A DNA stretch of 64,000 nt, taken from the NCBI GenBank assembly GCA_009841115.1, contig VXML01000067.1, positions 1-64,000 on the forward strand, in the 5' to 3' direction. The position numbers and the translations under genes are program-made. Under the pieces are notes generated by a model. That model saw only the letters and a list, made by a program, of their open reading frames with translations, was not told the origin of the DNA and did not search any database. Position 1 is the first letter of the stretch; each line of letters starts with the position of its first letter. This stretch comes from Gemmatimonadota bacterium. GTDB taxonomy: Bacteria > Latescibacterota > UBA2968 > UBA8231. This document shows positions 34,117 through 43,343 of this stretch, in pieces.

Positions 34117-37100
34117 ATGGAAACAAGACTAACGAGAAAAGATCTCGCCTTCATCGGCGGCTGCGTGCTCATGGCCGCCGTTAGTTTGGCCGTTGGAGTC
34201 CACTATTTCTACCGGGCCTTTCCCGAGGCATCCATTGACTTCCGCGTCACTCGCGACGAGGCCAAGGAGCAGGCGGTCGATTTTATCGCCGCTCGCGGCT
34301 TTGATCTGGCCGACTACCGCCACAGCGCCATTTTCCGCTACGACAACGATACCAAGACCTTCCTCGAGCGCGAGCTGGGTCTCGAAGGGGCCACGCAGGT
34401 CATCGGCGATCCCGTGCAGTTGTGGCGCTGGAGCAACCGCTGGGTGCGGGAGCTGGAAAAGGAGGAGTTTCAGGCCACGGTTACGACTTCTGGCGAGCTT
34501 GTCAGTTTTAGCCACCTCATCGAGGAAGAAGCGCCCGGCGCGAGCCTCGAAGAAGCCGAAGCCCGCCGCTTGGCCGAGTCCTTTCTCACCGCTGAGCTTG
34601 GCCGCGACCTCGCCGCGCTCGAATTCGTAGAAGTCCAGACGCAGGAACGACCCAACCGCATCGACCACACCTTTAGCTGGAAGCTGCGCGACTTCGCCGT
34701 TGGCGAGGCCTACTACCGCTTCTACGTGCGTCTGCAAGGCGACCAGATCGGCGGCTTTGGCGAGTATCTCAAAATCCCCGAGGCTTGGGAGCGCGACTAC
34801 GCCGAGTTGCGGTCGCACAACGAGACCACGGGTTTGGTAGCCGCGACCTTACTCCTCCTAACCATACTGGCGATGCTGGTCTCGTTCTTTGTCGGCGTCC
34901 GCGCCCGAGATATCCGCTGGAAGACTGCGGCGATCTTCGGGGCCATCGCCACGGCTTTGACGCTGCTGGCCGAACTCAACAACCTACCGCTGACCGCGTT
35001 TGACTACGACACCACCGATACGTACGGGTCTTTTCTGACGCGCCAGTTGCTCAACAGTTTGTTTGCCGCGGCCGTCCAAGGCATCCTCATCTTCTTTCTC
35101 ACCGCGGCCGCTGAGCCTTTGTACCGACGCTACTACGCCAACCAAATCCAGATCGGGGGCCAGTTTACGCCAGCGGGCCTGCGCACCAAGCGCTTTCTCC
35201 TCGGCACGATTCTCGGCTTGGCCATGACGCCGGCCTTCTTGGCCTACCAAGTCCTCTTTTACATCACAGCCGAGCAATTCGGCGCTTGGGGTCCGGCGTA
35301 CATCCCCTACAGCGAGATGGTCAACACGTATATCCCGTGGATCATGGTGCTGTTGATCGGCTTTATGCCTGCGGTCTCCGAGGAGTTTATATCCCGGGCG
35401 TTTTCGATTCCCTTCCTGCACAAATACCTCAAGTTCCGCTGGGTTGCGGTCGTCATCGCGGGTCTTATATGGGGGTTCGCCCATGCCAACTACCCGCAGC
35501 AGCCCTTTTACATTCGCGGCATTGAGGTGGGCATCGCCGGTATTGTCGTCGGCTATATCTTCCTTCGCTTTGGGATTCTCGCCCCTCTCGTATGGCACTA
35601 CACGATTGATGCTCTGTACACGTCCCTAATCCTCTTCCGCTCGTCCAACAGCTACTTCGTCGTGTCAGCGGCTTTGTCGGCGGGCCTGATGCTCTTGCCC
35701 TTGGCGGTGGCGCTCGTCCTCTACTTGCGGCAGCGCCGCTTTGCCGACCCAACACCCTTGCTCAACAAAAGCGCTGCGCCCCCAATCCCGGAAGCCGCCG
35801 CGGACGAGCCTACAGCGCAACAGCCCGCAGCCCCAGCTCCCACGTTTGCCTATACCCCGTTGTCTAAACGACGCCTAGGTTGGGCCGTCGCGGTAGTCGT
35901 GGTCTCGCTGGGCTTTTTCGCCCTTGAATACGAAAAGCCGCTCGACTTTGTCGATGTCCGCCTGACTCGGGGCGAGGCCGAGGCCAAGGCTGTTGAGCAT
36001 CTAGAGGCGACTGGCGCGGATGCCTCGGCATACGAGGTGGTCACCTATTATCAAAACCAGCCGAACGCGATGGGGATCCGGTACATCCTAGAGCGCGACT
36101 CGGTGGCCGTGGTCAATCGTCTATACCAAGAAGATCTTTTGGCCAGCTTGTGGGTGACGCGCTTTTTCCGCTACGGAGAAAAGGAGGAATACAGAGTCGC
36201 TGTCCACCCGGAAGACGGCTCCCTCTACAGCATAAACCACCTGCTGGCCGAAGAGGCCGAGGGTGCCGACCTCGAAGAGGCACAAGCGCAGGCAATAGCT
36301 GTTCAGCACCTACGTGCCTACGGCTTTGCCGTCGAGCAATTGGAGCTCAAGGAATCCTCGTCGGAAAAGCTACCCAACCGCCGCGACCACCGCTTTGTCT
36401 TTGAGGCTGTCGAGGGCGACGTGCGCAACGTCGATGAGCTGCGCTATCGAGTGCGAGTCAACATCGCCGGCGACGAGCCGGTTTCTATCTATCGCTTTCT
36501 CAAAGTGCCCGAGGATTGGCAACGTGAGCGGGAGGAGAGCACCACGCTCAAAACCGCGCTTTCCGGTCTGCTCATCGTCTTAATTGCCGCGGTGGTGATC
36601 CACGGCCTGTGGTTGCTCGTGCGTCGCGTGCGGAACGAGGGCATAGTTTGGTCTCCGCTGATCAAAATAGCCGCGATTGGCGCGGCCTTTTTCTTACTCG
36701 ACTTTCTCAATGGCCTGTCGGTTGTCGATCGCGCCTACGATACCCGCCTTACGCTGTCGATCTTTACCATCACCCAGATACTCGGCTTCATCTTGGGCAG
36801 CTTGGCGATCGGCTTGGCGATTCTCGCAGCCCTCGGCTTGGCCACTAGCCTCTATCCAGACTGGCCGGCGCGCCTACGAGCCGCGCGGCGCGTACCCGAA
36901 TTCCGCGACGCTGTCGTCGGGGTCGCGTTGGTCCTCGTGGCCAGCGAGGCGTGGCAGCACTTGCGCGGCTACATAGAGAGCCGATTCATCGCCTCAGACC
37001 CGAGTCTTGGCTTTGGGCTACCTTCTGGATTGGACCAGTATTTGCCCTTTTGGAGTTCCCTGTCCTATGGCGTAATGGGAGCCATCTTCGTCCCGATTGT

Positions 37101-37467
37101 CGCGGGCTTGGTGCTCTACTATAGCCGCGTTGTAATAAAAAAGAGGCTCTACACAGTCGTGGCGGGCTTGGGAGTGGGGTTGATTATGTCCGGCGGCAAC
37201 GCCGTTCACTTCGACGAATTCCTCTTTGAGTTGTTGACGTTTGTCACTAGTATCGGCTTCGTCGTCGCTGCAATCGTCCTGATCTTGCGGAATAATCTCC
37301 TCGCCTACGTGTTACTGGGGTTTGTCTCGGTGCTCTCGGCGGTCAGGAGCCTCGGCGCACTGTCCGCTCCGGCGTATCAGTTGCAAGCTGGCATTCTGTT
37401 GCTGTTGGTTCTTGTGGTCGTCTTCTGTTTGTGGTGGCGATTGGGTGCTGAGCGCGAGGCGTCCTAG
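34117..37467 (+). CDS. CPBP-family membrane protease with duplicated PepSY-like halves
   Basis: 1116 residues. First half: TM anchor (~10-30), a PepSY-like periplasmic domain (~40-225), about eight TM segments, and a CPBP/Abi (CAAX-protease-like) core with E422-E423-x3-R427 (SEEFISR), F454-x-H456 (GFAHA) and H494-x3-D498 (WHYTID). Second half from ~615: another TM anchor, a second PepSY-like domain (VDVRLTRGEAEAKAVEHLEATG, then YRVRVNIAGDEPVSIYRFLKVPEDW) and more TM segments, but no protease motif. The two halves clearly share ancestry (FRVTRDEAKEQAVDFIAARG against VRLTRGEAEAKAVEHLEATG). Probably an inner-membrane glutamic endopeptidase of unknown substrate. Confidence 0.85.
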   Translation: METRLTRKDLAFIGGCVLMAAVSLAVGVHYFYRAFPEASIDFRVTRDEAKEQAVDFIAARGFDLADYRHSAIFRYDNDTKTFLERELGLEGATQVIGDPVQLWRWSNRWVRELEKEEFQATVTTSGELVSFSHLIEEEAPGASLEEAEARRLAESFLTAELGRDLAALEFVEVQTQERPNRIDHTFSWKLRDFAVGEAYYRFYVRLQGDQIGGFGEYLKIPEAWERDYAELRSHNETTGLVAATLLLLTILAMLVSFFVGVRARDIRWKTAAIFGAIATALTLLAELNNLPLTAFDYDTTDTYGSFLTRQLLNSLFAAAVQGILIFFLTAAAEPLYRRYYANQIQIGGQFTPAGLRTKRFLLGTILGLAMTPAFLAYQVLFYITAEQFGAWGPAYIPYSEMVNTYIPWIMVLLIGFMPAVSEEFISRAFSIPFLHKYLKFRWVAVVIAGLIWGFAHANYPQQPFYIRGIEVGIAGIVVGYIFLRFGILAPLVWHYTIDALYTSLILFRSSNSYFVVSAALSAGLMLLPLAVALVLYLRQRRFADPTPLLNKSAAPPIPEAAADEPTAQQPAAPAPTFAYTPLSKRRLGWAVAVVVVSLGFFALEYEKPLDFVDVRLTRGEAEAKAVEHLEATGADASAYEVVTYYQNQPNAMGIRYILERDSVAVVNRLYQEDLLASLWVTRFFRYGEKEEYRVAVHPEDGSLYSINHLLAEEAEGADLEEAQAQAIAVQHLRAYGFAVEQLELKESSSEKLPNRRDHRFVFEAVEGDVRNVDELRYRVRVNIAGDEPVSIYRFLKVPEDWQREREESTTLKTALSGLLIVLIAAVVIHGLWLLVRRVRNEGIVWSPLIKIAAIGAAFFLLDFLNGLSVVDRAYDTRLTLSIFTITQILGFILGSLAIGLAILAALGLATSLYPDWPARLRAARRVPEFRDAVVGVALVLVASEAWQHLRGYIESRFIASDPSLGFGLPSGLDQYLPFWSSLSYGVMGAIFVPIVAGLVLYYSRVVIKKRLYTVVAGLGVGLIMSGGNAVHFDEFLFELLTFVTSIGFVVAAIVLILRNNLLAYVLLGFVSVLSAVRSLGALSAPAYQLQAGILLLLVLVVVFCLWWRLGAEREAS

Positions 37468-37475
37468 GCGCGGTG

Positions 37476-38723
37476 ATGGAGTTTATTTCCCACGCCGCCC
37501 TGCTGTGGGCATGGTTTGAGCGCCTAGTGGCGGGGATTCCGCGCTTCCTCATCTTCGCCACGGCGACGTACGTCATCCTCTATTTTACAACGCTGGCCTT
37601 AGTCGCTGGGGTGCATCGGCACTGGTGGCACGTCGCTTGGTTCCGCCGTCTGTTCTACTGGCAGTTTCCCCTGACGCTATTAGGCGCGGTATTCTGCGTC
37701 CTGAGCCGCCACTACGATGTGCCTTGGCTGTGGACAGTCGGCACGAGCTTGTTCTCTGCCCTCACTCTTTACCTCGGGGCCTTCTTTATCGCCGTAGTGC
37801 TTATGACGCCGGTCGTCTTGGGCGTTTTGCTCTACGACCGCTGGCGGCAAGAGGGGACAGAGGAACCTAGCTCGTTTGAGCGGCGGCGCTTCCTCAGCCG
37901 CGGCCTCGCTGTGGTGCCTGCTCTCGGAGCGATGGGCGTCAGCCACGGGATATACACCTCCTATACTCGCACGCGGATGCCCACAGTGCCGCTCCGCTAT
38001 TCCGACCTGCCTGCCGAGCTAGAGGGCTTAAAGATCCTTCATCTCAGCGACATCCACATCGGGCCGCACGTCCAGCTCGCCGACCTCGAAGCCCTGCTCG
38101 CACGCGCGGCTCAAGCGGCACCGGATCTGATCGTGGTCACCGGTGATATCTGCGACCACAACCCGGAGTACTTGGCGACCCTGCGCCTGATCGAAAGCGT
38201 GCCGACTCGGCTTGGGGCCTACGCCAGCTTGGGCAACCACGAGTACATGCGCGGCATCCGCCGCATCCGTCGGCACTTTGACCAGACCGCGATTCCCTTG
38301 CTGGTGAACGAAGGGCTGGAGGTGCCGATGGGCGCGGCAACGCTCTACCTCGGCGGGGTTGACGACCCGCGCTTCCTGCGCAGTCCGGCGTCCTACGCGC
38401 AACTCCGCAACTCAGTGGAACAGGCCGTAAGCGCGTCGCCGAGCGATGCCTTTACCTTGCTGCTGAGTCACCGCTCGCAGTCCCTTGACTACGCCGCGCC
38501 GCTCGGCGGCACCGACTTGATTCTGGCCGGCCACACGCATGGTTTCCAGCTAGGCATGGCCGGGCGCAGCTTTTTTGAGCCGTTTTTTCCCGAGCGCTAT
38601 ATCTGGGGGCACTACGAAAAGGGAACCACCCAGCTCTACACTACGGCCGGCGTTGGACACTGGCTGCCCTTTCGCTTCGGCTGCCCGCCCGAGGCCCCGA
38701 TTATCATCCTGCACCGAGCTTAA
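37476..38723 (+). CDS. Membrane-anchored metallophosphoesterase
   Basis: About 415 residues; a GTG one codon earlier could also start it. Four N-terminal membrane segments (~25-125) and an RRRFLSRG linker precede a calcineurin-like domain: DIH at ~193-195, GDICDHN at ~224-230, GNHE at ~254-257 and GHTHG late. This is the YkuE/YaeI type that acts on lipid-linked phosphoesters or UDP-sugars at the membrane. It follows the CPBP gene by only 8 bp, so the two are probably coexpressed. Confidence 0.92.
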   Translation: MEFISHAALLWAWFERLVAGIPRFLIFATATYVILYFTTLALVAGVHRHWWHVAWFRRLFYWQFPLTLLGAVFCVLSRHYDVPWLWTVGTSLFSALTLYLGAFFIAVVLMTPVVLGVLLYDRWRQEGTEEPSSFERRRFLSRGLAVVPALGAMGVSHGIYTSYTRTRMPTVPLRYSDLPAELEGLKILHLSDIHIGPHVQLADLEALLARAAQAAPDLIVVTGDICDHNPEYLATLRLIESVPTRLGAYASLGNHEYMRGIRRIRRHFDQTAIPLLVNEGLEVPMGAATLYLGGVDDPRFLRSPASYAQLRNSVEQAVSASPSDAFTLLLSHRSQSLDYAAPLGGTDLILAGHTHGFQLGMAGRSFFEPFFPERYIWGHYEKGTTQLYTTAGVGHWLPFRFGCPPEAPIIILHRA

Positions 38724-38738
38724 AGAAAGGAGCGTTCC

Positions 38739-39437
38739 ATGCGCATACTCGTAACCGGCGCGGCCGGCAGCGTCGGCTCTAACGTGGCCCGCGGCCTCAA
38801 GGACCGCCACGAGGTGCGCGGCCACGACCGCGTGCCCATGCCCGACCTCGCCGATACGGTCGTCTCTGACCTCACCGATTTTGACTCTATGCTAGAGGCC
38901 ACGTGCGGTGTGGATGCCGTCGCCCACATTGGGGGTCTGCCCGGCGGCAACGAGTGGGATCCCATGCTGCAGAGCAACTTCATTGGCACGTACAACGTCT
39001 TTGAGGCCGCGCGCCAAAACGGCGTTAAGCGCGTCGCCTATGCCAGCCGCGCCGGGGTCTTAACGCTCTATCCGCGCAACATCCGCCGCACGGTCGATAT
39101 GACTACTACTCCGGTGGGTATCTACACGGTCAGCAAGATCTTCGGCGAGGCGCTGGCCCACTCTTTTGCCCATCAGCACGACATGGAATTTGTCTGCGTG
39201 CGCATCGGCAATTTCAACCTCAAGCGCGACCAGCCCGAACACCCGCACCATCTCAGCCACGGCGATTGCGTGCGGGTGTTTGAGCAGGCGCTGATTCATC
39301 CGGGCGTGAAGTTTGAAATCGTCTTTGGGGTGTCGGGCAGCAACTGGCCGCTCTACGATGTCGAACACGGCAAGAGGGCGATTGGGTATGAGCCGCAGGA
39401 CTATTCGGAGGTGCCGGAGGAGGAGTGGGGGAGGTAA
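38739..39437 (+). CDS. NAD-dependent epimerase/dehydratase (extended SDR)
   Basis: 232 residues with a strong ribosome binding site (AAGGAG, 7 bp before the ATG). The cofactor loop is VTGAAGSVGSNV, the catalytic Tyr/Lys is in VGIYTVSKIFGE, and DAVAHIGGLPGG plus FNLKRDQPEHPHHLS resemble uronate dehydrogenases. It may oxidise a hexuronic acid, in line with the sugar-acid enzymes elsewhere in the window; specificity is not proved. The reading ends just before AT-rich accessory DNA. Confidence 0.85.
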   Translation: MRILVTGAAGSVGSNVARGLKDRHEVRGHDRVPMPDLADTVVSDLTDFDSMLEATCGVDAVAHIGGLPGGNEWDPMLQSNFIGTYNVFEAARQNGVKRVAYASRAGVLTLYPRNIRRTVDMTTTPVGIYTVSKIFGEALAHSFAHQHDMEFVCVRIGNFNLKRDQPEHPHHLSHGDCVRVFEQALIHPGVKFEIVFGVSGSNWPLYDVEHGKRAIGYEPQDYSEVPEEEWGR

Positions 39438-39583
39438 AAATATGACAGATTTGGAAATAGAGAAGCTGAACAAGATTCAATCCGATGTGCTTGCTCACGG
39501 GCCAAACAGGGAGTAAGTTTGACTCCTTCGTTCCTGCGGTTATTGCAGACAGCTTCTTACGACATTGAGGAGGCATTATACCT

Positions 39584-40723
39584 ATGGATTTTATTGGGAA
39601 TATAAAAGAATTGGCGGAAAAAGCACTTAGCCAAAAAGACCTGTTGGACACAGAAGAAGCGACCAAGAACGCACTTATTATGCCATTTATCCAAGAATTG
39701 GGATATAATGTCTTTGATCCGCAAGAAGTTCGACCCGAATACACTGCTGATATTGGCACAAAAAAGGGCGAAAAGGTTGACTATGCTATTTTCAGAGATG
39801 ATTCCCCAGCCATTCTACTTGAATGCAAGGCATTAGGAGTTGCTCTCGATAGCAGTCACAGAAACCAACTTTTTCGTTATTTTTCCGCTATTGCCAAGGT
39901 GCGTTTCGGCGTTCTCACCAATGGCCTGATGTATCAATTTTACACCGATCTTGACCATAAAAATCGAATGGATGAGAAGCCTTTCCTTGAGTTCAATCTA
40001 TCCAATATTCAAGAGCCCCTCGTCGAGGAACTGCAAAAATTCACCAAAGCCAACTTTAATGCTGATACCATCATCAGTAGGGCTGAAGATCTCAAATATA
40101 CGCGGGAAATCAAACACCTCTTGGCTGAGGAATACAACGCCCCTACCAAAGAGTTTGTACGTTTCTGTATGGATAGAGTTGAGGGTGGATCAAAAACTAA
40201 AAAAAGAGTTGAACAATTCACCGGCTTTGCCAAACGGGCTTTCCGCGAATTTGTATATGAGCACTCGGCACCTGCTGATACCGCCGAATCGAATAATGAG
40301 CTAGTAGCCTCCGATTCTTCAACGCCGCCGGTTTCAGATAAATGGGAATGGCAGCCGCTATCAGAGTTTAGTCCCCAACCAAGCGATCCAAAGCCAACTA
40401 AAATTTTGTTCCCAGACAATTCGCAGGTCCCTCTCAAAACGTCGAAAGCGATACTAGTCGAGGTCGTGCGTTGGCTGATAAATAAAAACAAATTGAACGT
40501 GAGCCATTGTCCCTTTAAGGTTGGTGATAGTAAGCGCACCAAGCGCTACCTCATATCTACCGATCCAAAGCACTCGGATGGCGAGCCGTTTACTGCCCCC
40601 GAAAAAATAGAGTTCCTCTATACTGAGACACACGCTAACAGTTCAATGATCATCAAATATGCGAGACGCATCATTGAGCATGTCGGACAGGACCAGAACC
40701 CCGCCCAATTCAAAGTCCGCTGA
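39584..40723 (+). CDS. Stand-alone HsdR-N-like PD-(D/E)xK nuclease
   Basis: 379 residues, AT-rich compared with the genome, suggesting recent transfer. The N-terminal ~170 residues match the type I restriction HsdR N-terminal nuclease: D67 in KVDYAIF and E80-x-K82 in AILLECKAL form a PD-(D/E)xK site, and [17 protein letters not shown]...EVRPEY is the family's opening. No helicase or methyltransferase follows, so it is not a type I R-M subunit in context. The C-terminal ~120 residues (from [15 protein letters not shown]) are a separate unnamed domain. Possibly a defence nuclease or phage-derived protein. Confidence 0.75.
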   Translation: MDFIGNIKELAEKALSQKDLLDTEEATKNALIMPFIQELGYNVFDPQEVRPEYTADIGTKKGEKVDYAIFRDDSPAILLECKALGVALDSSHRNQLFRYFSAIAKVRFGVLTNGLMYQFYTDLDHKNRMDEKPFLEFNLSNIQEPLVEELQKFTKANFNADTIISRAEDLKYTREIKHLLAEEYNAPTKEFVRFCMDRVEGGSKTKKRVEQFTGFAKRAFREFVYEHSAPADTAESNNELVASDSSTPPVSDKWEWQPLSEFSPQPSDPKPTKILFPDNSQVPLKTSKAILVEVVRWLINKNKLNVSHCPFKVGDSKRTKRYLISTDPKHSDGEPFTAPEKIEFLYTETHANSSMIIKYARRIIEHVGQDQNPAQFKVR

Positions 40724-40881
40724 TAAAACGGCCCGGTGGTGAGACACCGGAGGGCATGGAAGAGGATAATCTGGTGCTGGAAGAGTGGTTCAAAGCGCAG
40801 GGATTTACGGAGGATGTTGAGGATGCGTTCCGCTCAACTGATGTTTGAATCGGAGAAAATCTAGTCGGAAAGGAATACCCA

Positions 40882-41127
40882 ATGCGCATTACTCTCGATA
40901 TTGACGATGATGTCCTTACGGCGGCGAAGAAACTCGCCAAGCGCGACCACAAGACGGCCGGGAAGCTGGTGTCGGAACTCATGCGCGAAGCACTAGCAGC
41001 GCGGGTGGAACCCAAAGCTGCAAGCAAGCCAAAGCGAGATATATATGGCTTCAAGCCCATACCAGCAGGTGGTTACGCTGTCACGAACGAGCTTGTCAAT
41101 GAACTTCGCGACGAGTTGGGGATTTGA
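40882..41127 (+). CDS. VapB-type ribbon-helix-helix antitoxin
   Basis: 81 residues. MRITLDIDDDVLTAAKKLAKRD with GKLVSELMREAL is a ribbon-helix-helix DNA-binding fold, and the C-terminal tail (YGFKPIPAGGYAVTNELVNE) would wrap the toxin. Start has AAAGGAA upstream. The toxin gene follows 3 bp later. It should autoregulate the pair by binding its own promoter. Confidence 0.85.
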   Translation: MRITLDIDDDVLTAAKKLAKRDHKTAGKLVSELMREALAARVEPKAASKPKRDIYGFKPIPAGGYAVTNELVNELRDELGI

Positions 41128-41130
41128 CTC

Positions 41131-41559
41131 GTGAGAGCGTTGCTTGACGTCAATGTGCTGATCGCCTTACTCGACGAGAATCACGCTGATCACAAGGTGG
41201 TATCGGATTGGTTCACCGCTCATATCGGACAGGGGTGGGCCTCTTGCCCCCTGACGCAGAACGGTTGCGTACGCATCCTTTCCCAACCTCGGTATCCAAA
41301 CGCTTTGGACATCGCCCAAGCAGTAGAGCGTTTGCGCGTAGCGGTTTCCACGCCGCACCACCTATTTATCGCGGACGACATTAGCTTGCTCGACAATGCA
41401 GTGGTGGACCGTCGGAAATTGTTGGGACCACGGAAATTGACAGACATTTACCTGCTAGCACTTGCGGTCGCGCATGGTGCTCGACTGGTCACGCTCGACA
41501 AGTCCGTACCTTTGGCAGCCGCCAGAGGGGCACGGGAAGAGTCCTTGGTCGTAATCTGA
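41131..41559 (+). CDS. VapC-type PIN-domain toxin
   Basis: 142 residues from a GTG start. Acidic residues of the PIN site are D6 (LLDVNVLIAL), D105 (LTDIYLLALA) and D123 (LVTLDKSV). The second position, usually Glu, lies in LTQNGCVRIL and reads Gln, as in a subgroup of these toxins. VapC cleaves tRNA or rRNA when released from VapB. The toxin is full-length and apparently intact. Confidence 0.9.
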   Translation: MRALLDVNVLIALLDENHADHKVVSDWFTAHIGQGWASCPLTQNGCVRILSQPRYPNALDIAQAVERLRVAVSTPHHLFIADDISLLDNAVVDRRKLLGPRKLTDIYLLALAVAHGARLVTLDKSVPLAAARGAREESLVVI

Positions 41560-41738
41560 TCGCATTCGATAATGCCCCGTACCCATAAACGCCAATCCGT
41601 CCCAGTGTGCTGTTCGCGCAAAAGCTCATCCTGCACCGCTATCTGCTCGACCTGAGAATCTGGGCGGCGGACAGGAGCGCAGCATAGTACGGGCGTTGCA
41701 GACTCGTATGACGCTGTGGACGCGAAGGAGGTTTAGAG

Positions 41739-41972
41739 ATGGCGAACGTCAAGCCGATTCGGACTGAGAAGGAATACGAGGCCGCGCTGGCCCGGATTGA
41801 CGAACTCATGGATGCGGAACTCGGTAGCCCTGAAGGTGACGAGCTTGATGTCTTGGTTGATCTCGTCGAGTTGTACGAAAGTAAGCACGAGCCGATGGGG
41901 TAGCCAAGTCCCCTCGCGGCAATTGAGTTTCGCATAGAGCAAGGTGGTGCAGCTACAAAGGAGGATGTCTGA
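41739..41972 (+). pseudogene. HigA antitoxin with premature stop
   Basis: MANVKPIRTEKEYEAALARI and LMDAELGSPEGDELDVLVDL are the typical HigA N-terminus. A TAG at 41901 interrupts the frame, and beyond it the same frame continues PSPLAAIEFRIEQGG, the next HigA segment, before ending at 41972 without the helix-turn-helix. Just upstream, SYDAVDAKEV then a stop (ending 41736) looks like the last residues of HigB. So a HigBA module decayed here, leaving ~78 codons. Confidence 0.75.
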
Positions 41973-41973
41973 T

Positions 41974-42276
41974 ATGCCAGTATCGGCAACAGCAATCCCC
42001 GATGAGTACCGTGCTGATGTAGGGCGGGCGGTGGAGATCTGCAAGGCGGAGGGATGCCGAGACGTTTTTATATTTGGGTCGGTTGCCGCTGGACGACATC
42101 GGCCGCACTCCGATCTGGATATAGGTGTCCGTGGCTGTCCGCCCGAGCACTTCTATCGCTTGCTAGGTCGGTTGATGGATGAACTCACTCATCCCGTGGA
42201 CCTAGTCGATCTGGACCTTGAAACCCGAGTTGCTGAATTCCTTGAGCAGGAAGATCAGCTAGTGCAAGTTGGCTGA
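41974..42276 (+). CDS. MNT-type nucleotidyltransferase (MntA-like), orphan
   Basis: 100 residues from ATG 41974, with AAAGGAGG 9 bp upstream; that site decides this start over one at 41965. GSVAAG (35-40) and S46-D47-L-D49 form the nucleotidyltransferase GS...D-x-D motif, and PVDLVDLDL gives the third acidic residue. Such proteins AMPylate a HEPN toxin in MntA/HepT modules. No HEPN partner follows; the next gene is a PhyH protein. Confidence 0.85.
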   Translation: MPVSATAIPDEYRADVGRAVEICKAEGCRDVFIFGSVAAGRHRPHSDLDIGVRGCPPEHFYRLLGRLMDELTHPVDLVDLDLETRVAEFLEQEDQLVQVG

Positions 42277-42323
42277 GGTACTCAGCCGATCTATTGTCTG
42301 TAAAATTAAGAGTGGAGATGCCC

Positions 42324-43196
42324 ATGAACCCAAGCTGCTTGCAGTACTGCATGACCGATGCACAGCGCGACCATTTTGAGCAGCAGGGATATTTGATCGT
42401 CGAGGATGCGCTCGACGACGACATGCTCGGTAGGCTGCTGGAGGCTGGCGATCGCGTCGATGCCGAGGAAAGGGCGGCGCGTGGCTTGGCACCCAATGCC
42501 TTGCTGTCGAAGTTCAGGACTATTGTCGAGGATGATGTTTTTCTCGAACTGCTCGATTGGCCCAAGACGTTTCCGCTGATTTGGGACATTCTCGGCTGGA
42601 ACGTCCAGCATTACATCTCGCACTTGATCTACTACCCACCCGAATCCAAGAGTAGCGTCGATCTGAAGCCGGGAGGATGGCACCAAGACGGCGGTCGGCC
42701 AGTCCCCGAAATGGAGCGTCCCCAACCGAGGTTGTCGCTAAAGGTTGGATTCTGGCTGACCGACATCAGCGAGCCGGATAGAGGGGGAATCAGGATCGTC
42801 CCCGAAAGCCACAAGGGGGACCGTCCGCCCGATTTTGCCGATGCCATGCAGGTTCAGGTGAAGGCGGGAACGGCCGTGTTGTTCGACCGACGGATGTGGC
42901 ACGCGCGCGGGATTAATATCTCGGAGACGACCCGGAAAGTGCTGTTTTTGGGGTATAGCTATCGCTGGCTGCGCGGCCTCGACTACAACTTGATGCCCGA
43001 TGAAATGCTCGCCAAGTGCAGTCCCATACGCCGGCAATTGCTCGGCGATGGGGTGGACGTCAAAGGGTGGTGGCAACCGACAGACGAAGACGTGCCCCTC
43101 AAGGGTTGGCTAACTGAGCACAAGGGGAAGGAATACGTCGAGCGGATCGGGCAAAAGCAGTGGGAACGGGAAAAGTGGGAGGTGCCGGGCGGCTAA
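42324..43196 (+). CDS. Phytanoyl-CoA dioxygenase (PhyH) family protein
   Basis: 290 residues from ATG 42324, with GGAG 6 bp upstream; an ATG six bases earlier is the alternative. Fe(II) triad H120-x-D122 (GGWHQDGG) and H193 (RMWHARG), with the 2-oxoglutarate Arg near R204 (ETTRKVLFLGYSYRW). It belongs to the shorter, typical PhyH class and shares only the core fold with the 429-residue homologue at 1.3-2.5 kb. Substrate unknown; such enzymes are abundant in this kind of genome. Confidence 0.9.
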   Translation: MNPSCLQYCMTDAQRDHFEQQGYLIVEDALDDDMLGRLLEAGDRVDAEERAARGLAPNALLSKFRTIVEDDVFLELLDWPKTFPLIWDILGWNVQHYISHLIYYPPESKSSVDLKPGGWHQDGGRPVPEMERPQPRLSLKVGFWLTDISEPDRGGIRIVPESHKGDRPPDFADAMQVQVKAGTAVLFDRRMWHARGINISETTRKVLFLGYSYRWLRGLDYNLMPDEMLAKCSPIRRQLLGDGVDVKGWWQPTDEDVPLKGWLTEHKGKEYVERIGQKQWEREKWEVPGG

Positions 43197-43343
43197 TCGT
43201 TGAATTGACGCCCGACGAGATACAACCCCTGTTCAGGCACTGGGTTGGAACCAGTAGTAGCCATTGAAAGACCCGGATATAGCTATTAGTATATGCGATT
43301 GCGTTGGAAGACGATCCGCCCCGAAAAAAAGAAGGCAAACAAG

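Noticed and set aside
39442-39516. 24-codon ORF (MTDLEIEKLNKIQSDVLAHG...) with a good ribosome binding site
   Set aside because: Too short and without homology to judge. It may be a fragment of an accessory gene at the island border.
40756-40848. 30-codon ORF ([20 protein letters not shown]...) between the HsdR-N-like gene and VapB
   Set aside because: The purine-rich site before it is too close to the ATG. It reads as a leftover fragment, not a supported gene.
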